A stretch of DNA of 35,757 nucleotides from Planctomycetaceae bacterium (GTDB taxonomy: Bacteria; Planctomycetota; Planctomycetia; Planctomycetales; Planctomycetaceae), in contig PBOU01000209.1 of NCBI GenBank assembly GCA_002724415.1, forward strand, positions 1-35,757, written 5' to 3'. Both the position numbers and the translations under genes were made by a program. Each line of letters starts with the position of its first letter. Position 1 is the stretch's first letter. Positions 31,244-35,757 of this stretch are shown here, in pieces. The notes beneath the pieces are model-generated. The model saw only the letters and a list, made by a program, of their open reading frames with translations. It had not been told where the DNA came from and did no database searches.

Positions 31244-32692
31244 ATGCTCAACCTGATGCCCATGCACGTCCCGCACCGCGGCGGTTTCAGTCGACGGGAT
31301 GCATTGCGTCTGGGCACCGTCGGCGGCCTGGGAATGACATTGCCCGAGATCCTCTCGGCGGCCGACACATCCTCCCAGGCGATCGAGGCCACGCGGCATT
31401 CGGCGACGGCCAAACGGTCCATCTACATCTTCCTCTGTGGTGGACCCTCGCAGTTGGACATGTGGGATCCCAAGCCTGATGCGCCAGTCAAGATCCGGGG
31501 CCAGTTTGGTGATATCGCGACCGCGGTCCCCGGCACACGGTTCGGTGGACTGCTGCCCAAGGTCGCCCCGCACGCCGACAAGTTCGCCATCATCCGATCG
31601 ATGAATGTCGACACCCAGTCACACGATACAGGTATCTACCGCACGCTCATGGCCAGTCGGCTGGCCACCATCCGGAACAAGGCCTACCCGGTCTCACCCG
31701 ATGACCATCCCGCCATCGGCGCCATCCTCCACAAGTTGCTGGGGCCCTCGGGAAGCTTGCCACCGTGGGTCGTGGTCCCGAGGCACTTCACCACCGGCAC
31801 ACGTTTCTACAAGGGCCAACGGGCCGGTTTCCTCGGCCCACGATTCGAACCATTGAGCCTGGGCACCGAAAAAACTGGGTCCCTGGAAAGAACCGAATTC
31901 ACCCTGAAGAACCTGGAACTGCACGGCGAGCAGATGACAGTGGAACGTCTGGATGCCCGGCGATCGTTGCTCGACGCAGTCGGACCACAACGGGTGGGCA
32001 ACGACGGTGCGGTGCTGGCCTACCAGCAGCAGTACAACAAGGCGATCGAGATGCTGACGTCAAAGGCATTTCGTGAGGCTTTCGATGTCACCAACGAATC
32101 GATGACGTTGCGTGAACAGTATGGGATGAATGAGTACGGCCAGAGCTTCCTCCTGGCGCGTCGACTGATCGAGCGGGATGTGCGAATGGTCAACGTCTTC
32201 TGGACCTACTACGGGACCGACGGCTGCCAGTTCAATCTCTGGGACAACCACGGAGCCGAGAAGAAGACCAAGGTCTGTGGCGGCACCAACCGTGGCAAGG
32301 AGATGCTCAGCAACAAGAACTGCCTGCCGTCATTCGACGCGGCCTTCTCGACATTGCTGTCGGATCTCGATCAACGGGGACTGTTGGAAGACACCCTGGT
32401 GACGGTGATCGGGGAATTCGGACGCACACCCACAATCAACAAGTTCACCGGCCGGGACCACTGGGGCGCGTGCTACTCGGCCGTGCTGGCCGGAGGCGGT
32501 GTCCAGGGAGGACGGATCTATGGCGCCAGCGATCCACTGGCCGCCTATGTCCACGACTTGCCGGTGAGTGTCTACGATTTCCAGGCCACGATCCTGCACG
32601 CCTTTGGACTGAAACCCGAAGCAGCAGTCCCCGACGGCAGCGGACGACCGGTACGAGTCTCCGACGGCCGCCCGGTCATCGAGTTGTTCTAG
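31244..32692 (+). CDS. DUF1501 family protein, Tat-exported
   Basis: A 482-residue DUF1501 protein. The ATG at 31244 is preceded by GGAGG (31228-31232). The leader has a twin-Arg motif (FSRRDALRLGTVGGLGMTL) and a hydrophobic Gly/Leu stretch. LCGGPSQLDMWDPKPDAP, GEFGRTP (390-396) and GRDHW (403-407) are all consensus. A Cys-containing insertion before the last third (segments KVCGGTNRG and NKNCLPSF) is absent from most local paralogs. The tail, ending in GRPVIELF, places it in the GRDHW subtype. It follows the GntP gene by 43 bp and precedes the glutathione peroxidase gene by 153 bp. Substrate unknown. Confidence 0.94.
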   Translation: MLNLMPMHVPHRGGFSRRDALRLGTVGGLGMTLPEILSAADTSSQAIEATRHSATAKRSIYIFLCGGPSQLDMWDPKPDAPVKIRGQFGDIATAVPGTRFGGLLPKVAPHADKFAIIRSMNVDTQSHDTGIYRTLMASRLATIRNKAYPVSPDDHPAIGAILHKLLGPSGSLPPWVVVPRHFTTGTRFYKGQRAGFLGPRFEPLSLGTEKTGSLERTEFTLKNLELHGEQMTVERLDARRSLLDAVGPQRVGNDGAVLAYQQQYNKAIEMLTSKAFREAFDVTNESMTLREQYGMNEYGQSFLLARRLIERDVRMVNVFWTYYGTDGCQFNLWDNHGAEKKTKVCGGTNRGKEMLSNKNCLPSFDAAFSTLLSDLDQRGLLEDTLVTVIGEFGRTPTINKFTGRDHWGACYSAVLAGGGVQGGRIYGASDPLAAYVHDLPVSVYDFQATILHAFGLKPEAAVPDGSGRPVRVSDGRPVIELF

Positions 32693-32771
32693 GCTCGCCG
32701 GGTTGCCCACGAACCGCGTACACCTCCCTTGCCGACAAGACGCCGGGCCACATCCACCCCGGCCGCCGCAG

Positions 32772-32800
32772 TTGCGATTCAATTCACAGTCAATTAGCCT
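32772..32800 (+). promoter_or_regulatory. candidate promoter for the glutathione peroxidase gene
   Basis: TTGCGA (32772-32777, 4 of 6) is followed after 17 bp by TAGCCT (32795-32800, 3 of 6), 45 nt before the start codon, in a locally AT-richer part of the 153-bp gap. AAGGA near 32830 is the likely ribosome-binding site. Weak match. Confidence 0.25.
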
Positions 32801-32845
32801 GCCAAGACGACACGGTCAAATCCCCCTGAAAAGGACCATATCCCC

Positions 32846-33418
32846 ATGAGACAAGTTGGACTGCTGGCCGCCGGGCTGGTGTTTTCCGGACTGATGGCAC
32901 TGCCGGGCCAATCAGCCGAACCTGCCGCCGGACTGAAATTCAAGATGAAATCGATCGACGGCAAACCGGTCGACTTCAAGAAGTACAACGGACGCGTGAT
33001 GTTGGTGGTCAACCTGGCCAGCCAGTGAGGCCTCACCCCCCAATACCTGCAGTTGCAGGCCATGCACACCAAGTACAACAAGTCGGGTCTTTCGGTTCTC
33101 GGCTTCCCCTGTAACCAGTTCGGCGGGCAAGAGCCCGGCACGAACGCCGAGATCAAGACGTTTTGCACGTCGAAGTACAAGGTCAGCTTCGACATGTTCT
33201 CCAAGGTCAACGTCAACGGCAAAGACGCCGCGCCGTTCTACAAGCACCTGACCAAGCAGGCTGCCAAGCCCAAGGGGCCCGGCAAGGTCGCGTGGAACTT
33301 CGAGAAATTTGTCATCGACCGCCAGGGCAACGTGATCGGACGTTTTGGTCCCCGGACCAAGCCGGACGACCCGGCCGTGCTCAAGCTGATCGAGGGCGCG
33401 TTGGCCAAGAAGAAGTGA
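32846..33418 (+). CDS. exported selenocysteine-containing glutathione peroxidase (TGA = Sec61)
   Basis: A 190-residue GPx-family peroxidase that would reduce hydrogen or lipid peroxides. Residues 1-24 form a Sec signal peptide (MRQVGLLAAGLVFSGLMAL onward), so it should act outside the cytoplasm. The frame runs from ATG 32846 to TGA 33416-33418 and is interrupted only by an in-frame TGA at 33026-33028 (codon 61). The residues around it read NLASQ-U-GLTPQYLQL, which is exactly the GPx active site, where the family has Cys or Sec. The rest of the catalytic tetrad follows in the same frame: Q91 in FPCNQFGGQEPG, then W150 and N151 in WNFEKF. C107 sits where thioredoxin-dependent GPx enzymes have a resolving Cys. 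A hairpin after the TGA fits a bacterial SECIS. A nonsense mutation at this exact codon in an otherwise intact gene is the less likely alternative. Confidence 0.93.
33029..33061 (+). promoter_or_regulatory. candidate bacterial SECIS element
   Basis: Directly downstream of the Sec TGA, CCTGC (33046-33050) pairs with GCAGG (33055-33059) around an AGTT loop that starts 23 nt after the TGA. The second loop base is G. Distance, stem length and an early G in the loop agree with the known loose consensus for bacterial SECIS elements, which SelB binds. GGCCT (33029-33033) and AGGCC (33057-33061) could form an alternative, longer-range stem. Confidence 0.6.
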
Positions 33419-33441
33419 CCAACGTGTCATGAGCAACATGA

Positions 33442-33478
33442 GACCCCGCGGTGAAGACTGTTCACCGCGGGGTCCTTT
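33442..33478 (+). terminator. intrinsic terminator after the glutathione peroxidase gene
   Basis: A perfect 14-bp stem, GACCCCGCGGTGAA (33442-33455) with TTCACCGCGGGGTC (33461-33474), around a 5-nt loop, followed by CTTT. The stem is very stable but the T-run is short. It starts 23 nt after the stop codon and separates this gene from the dipeptidase gene. Confidence 0.82.
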
Positions 33479-33521
33479 GCATTCCGCTGGCCCCAGTCTT
33501 ATTCCCTGACAGGCCCACACC

Positions 33522-34610
33522 ATGCTGATCGTAGACGGCCACCTCGACCTGGCACTGAATGCCATCAAAGAAAACCGGGACCTGCTGGTCAACGTCTGGA
33601 CCACACGGGTTCGGGAGAGCCACGAAACGGCCAAGGGCAAAGGCAAAAGCACCGTCTCGCTGGACGAGATGCGCAGCGGCCGGGTGGCGCTGTGCTTCAC
33701 CACGGCGCACGCATTCGCCACGACCGGCCGGTTCATCCCACACATGGACTTCGGGTCTCCCGAACAGGCATTCGCCGTCGCCCGTGGCCAGTTGGCTTAC
33801 TACGAGGCCCTGGAACGACAGGGACACGCCAGGATCATCCGCTGCCTGGAGGACCTGGACGGCCACATGGACGAGTGGAGCCAGTGGGATGCCGCCGACA
33901 CTCCCGACCCGGCGACTTCTCCCCCGCTGGGCCTGGTCGTCAACATGGAATGTGCCGACGCGGTGCTTGACCCGGGCCAACTCGAGGACTGGTGGAACTG
34001 GGGCCTGAGACTGATCGGCCCGGCTCACTCGGCCGAGGGCCGTTACGCCGGGGGCACCGGCAGCGCCAGTGGACTGACCGCGCTCGGCCCCCCACTGCTG
34101 GCCGAAATGCAACGGCTGGGGATCCCGCTCGATTTGACCCACTGTTCGGACGCCTCGTTCTGGGAATGCCTGCAGCATTACGAGGGCCCGGTGTTGGCCA
34201 GTCACTGCAACAGCCGCACGCTGGTCCCTCATCAACGCGAACTCGACGACGCCCAGATCCAAGCGATCCTTGACCGCAACGGCGTCATCGGCGTCACGCT
34301 GGGAAACTGGCAACTGCAGTACGAGTGGAAATGCCTGGGAGACAACCGGCACCTGCGGGTGATGCTCGATCGGGCCGTCGACCACATTGACTACATCTGC
34401 CAGATGGCCGGCGACCATCGGCACGTCGCCATCGGCAGCGATCTCGATGGAGGAGTCGGCACCGACGAATTCCCGGCCGACCTCGACACCATCGCGGATC
34501 TGCAGAGGTTCACCGAAATACTCGACAAACGTGGATACTCGGCCGAAGCCACCGCAGCGATCCTCAATGGAAACTGGCTCAGGTTTCTGCGAGACGCCTG
34601 GGGCGAGTGA
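33522..34610 (+). CDS. membrane dipeptidase-like M19 family peptidase
   Basis: A 362-residue cytoplasmic zinc hydrolase of the renal dipeptidase family (M19), which cleaves dipeptides, including some with D-residues. The binuclear metal-site residues are visible: H7 and D9 in DGHLDL, bridging E143 in NMECAD, H207 in DLTHCSD, H228 in SHCNSR and D307 in IGSDLDGG. R232 in the SHCNSR motif matches the substrate Arg. The C-terminus ends in the typical ILNGNWLRFL segment. No signal peptide is present, so the name membrane dipeptidase is only the family name. It follows the peroxidase terminator with no obvious promoter in the short gap and converges with the WD40 gene, whose stop is 17 bp away. Confidence 0.94.
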   Translation: MLIVDGHLDLALNAIKENRDLLVNVWTTRVRESHETAKGKGKSTVSLDEMRSGRVALCFTTAHAFATTGRFIPHMDFGSPEQAFAVARGQLAYYEALERQGHARIIRCLEDLDGHMDEWSQWDAADTPDPATSPPLGLVVNMECADAVLDPGQLEDWWNWGLRLIGPAHSAEGRYAGGTGSASGLTALGPPLLAEMQRLGIPLDLTHCSDASFWECLQHYEGPVLASHCNSRTLVPHQRELDDAQIQAILDRNGVIGVTLGNWQLQYEWKCLGDNRHLRVMLDRAVDHIDYICQMAGDHRHVAIGSDLDGGVGTDEFPADLDTIADLQRFTEILDKRGYSAEATAAILNGNWLRFLRDAWGE

Positions 34611-34627
34611 CCCCCTGCCCCGACCAC

Positions 34628-35757
34628 TTACCGGGCCTGTGACACCCGCGGCATCTCGTACAGCCCGACCAGGCCCTGGTCCCCGTAGGTCTGGGGACCA
34701 CCCATCTGGGCAACGATGATGTGACGACCATCCGGGTGCAGGTCCATCCCGTAGGCGGGCCCCGACACCTTGACGCTGGCCAGTTTCTCGTCTTCACCGG
34801 GCGTCCAGAACCAGATCTCACCCGTCTGGGCCCCCACCCCCGCGGTCACGAAGAAACCCTGCGGGTGGAACACCAGGTGATGAAAGATCGAGTTGGTGAA
34901 CGTGGACACCTGCTTGCGGACCTGTTGACCGGTCTTCCAGTCGAACTGCAGGACAATCGCCGGGCGGGCGTAACTGTCTCGACCGCAGCAGAACACCACG
35001 TCCCCCGCCGGAGAAAAAGCCAGGTCGCGGACCCCTCCGTAATTGATGTCCGTCCCGCCCTTGTAGTTCGACAGGTCCTTCGCATCGAACTCCCGGATTT
35101 CCCGGCCGGCCCTGTAGTCCCACTGCTTGATCTTCTGGTCGCCACGATCACCCGAGAGCAAGTGCACTCCATCGGGATGAAAGGCGGTGCTGAACACCGG
35201 ACAGGTGTGCCCCACCAATTCACGAACCGCCTTCCCGTCGTCCAGGGACCAAAGACGGACCACGCCATCTCCGCCACCCGTGGCCACCAGTTGTCCGTCT
35301 CCCGAGACCGCAACGCTCCTCAGTGTCCCGTGGCCGGTCTCGATGCTCCAGCGGACCACCGGCCCGTCTCCCAGCGTGTCCCAGCAGATCAACCGGCCCA
35401 CCAGGTCACCGGTGACCACCACCGATTTCTCGTTTGGCATCACGACCGGCGTCGGCGAACCGGATTCCACCGACGCGGTGTCTCGTGGTTGAGGTGGCGG
35501 AGGCGGCGTCAATTCGGCCGCCGGCGATTTCACCGGCACTTCCGCGGTACTCCAACGTGTCGCGGTGACCACCCAACTCTCGTGATCCTCCAGCGACCGG
35601 GTCACACCCGTGTCGAGATCGGTGACATAAACCCGGCGACTGCGGCCACCGGCAAAGCACCAGCGACCGGTCGGATCGACCACGCACGACATCAGCGGCG
35701 TCTCGTGGGGGAATTCCCGCAATCGCCTGGTGGCAGCGGGATCCAATTTTTCACCAG
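34628..35757 (-). CDS. WD40 repeat protein, N-terminus cut by window edge
   Basis: At least 376 residues of a WD40 beta-propeller; the frame continues through the right edge of the window, so the start codon and any leader are missing. Several blades are recognisable by their Gly-His/Trp-Asp signature: GRLICWDT, GVVRLWSLDDGK, then GHTCPVFSTAFHPDG and KIKQWDYRAGRE, and EIWFWTPGEDE near the end. A proline-rich insertion (AELTPPPPPQPRDT) interrupts an early blade. Proteins like this act as scaffolds, and in planctomycetes they often stand beside DUF1549/PSCyt or serine protease genes; the upstream neighbour here is outside the window. The function is not predictable from the sequence. Confidence 0.9.
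   Translation of the reverse strand, partial: GEKLDPAATRRLREFPHETPLMSCVVDPTGRWCFAGGRSRRVYVTDLDTGVTRSLEDHESWVVTATRWSTAEVPVKSPAAELTPPPPPQPRDTASVESGSPTPVVMPNEKSVVVTGDLVGRLICWDTLGDGPVVRWSIETGHGTLRSVAVSGDGQLVATGGGDGVVRLWSLDDGKAVRELVGHTCPVFSTAFHPDGVHLLSGDRGDQKIKQWDYRAGREIREFDAKDLSNYKGGTDINYGGVRDLAFSPAGDVVFCCGRDSYARPAIVLQFDWKTGQQVRKQVSTFTNSIFHHLVFHPQGFFVTAGVGAQTGEIWFWTPGEDEKLASVKVSGPAYGMDLHPDGRHIIVAQMGGPQTYGDQGLVGLYEMPRVSQAR

Noticed and set aside
33026-33028. TGA as a disabling nonsense mutation in the GPx gene
   Set aside because: It sits precisely at the catalytic Cys/Sec codon, the downstream half keeps all conserved residues in frame, and a SECIS-like hairpin follows. A decayed gene would be expected to show other damage.

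Overview
The window is GC-rich (about 60% or more by eye), gene-dense chromosomal DNA from a bacterium that is almost certainly a member of the Planctomycetota. The markers for this are: eight genes of the DUF1501 family; two DUF1549/DUF1553 proteins (one a planctomycete-type cytochrome C protein); an ECF sigma factor translationally coupled to a Ser/Thr kinase with TPR repeats; PQQ-like and WD40 beta-propellers; BNR sialidases; and an exported protein with an LEPR-XLL-like leader. No rRNA, tRNA, CRISPR array, insertion sequence or phage gene was seen. No gap between genes exceeds about 240 bp.

Layout. 1-5845: tail of a DUF1501 gene, a convergent sialidase, DUF1501, an exported PQQ-like propeller, DUF1501. 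6041-11302: ECF sigma factor, membrane Ser/Thr kinase-TPR, and a secreted metzincin-like RTX protein with 32 uninterrupted nonapeptide repeats, closed by a strong terminator. 11383-13971 (minus): a second, larger sialidase and an unrecognised 299-residue protein. 14135-22568 (plus): Tat-exported propeller protein, SMP-30-like lactonase, then a cytochrome-DUF1549-DUF1553 / DUF1501 / DUF1501 operon. 22805-23326: a small charged protein and a cold shock protein separated by an attenuator-like hairpin. 23379-32692: Gfo/Idh/MocA oxidoreductase, DUF1501, a convergent DUF1549/DUF1553-DUF1501 pair, a GntP permease with an unusual insert, DUF1501. 32846-34610: a glutathione peroxidase and an M19 dipeptidase. 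The right edge holds part of a WD40 protein.

The most striking item is the glutathione peroxidase at 32846-33418. Its reading frame is broken only by one in-frame TGA (33026-33028), exactly at the catalytic position. All downstream family motifs continue in the same frame, and a SECIS-like hairpin lies 17 nt after the TGA. It is best read as an exported selenoprotein, which a standard gene caller would split or truncate. Other points of interest are the RTX metzincin, paralog-specific changes in the conserved Gly-Arg-Asp-His motif of DUF1501, a possible AUC start codon in the small charged protein, and mutually exclusive hairpins in the cold shock gene leader.

How the genes work together (inference): most products are exported enzymes or propellers suited to attacking complex, sialylated or acidic glycans and peptides. 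GntP, SMP-30 and the oxidoreductase could handle sugar acids released from such material. The sigma factor/kinase pair is a regulatory unit whose targets cannot be read from the sequence.
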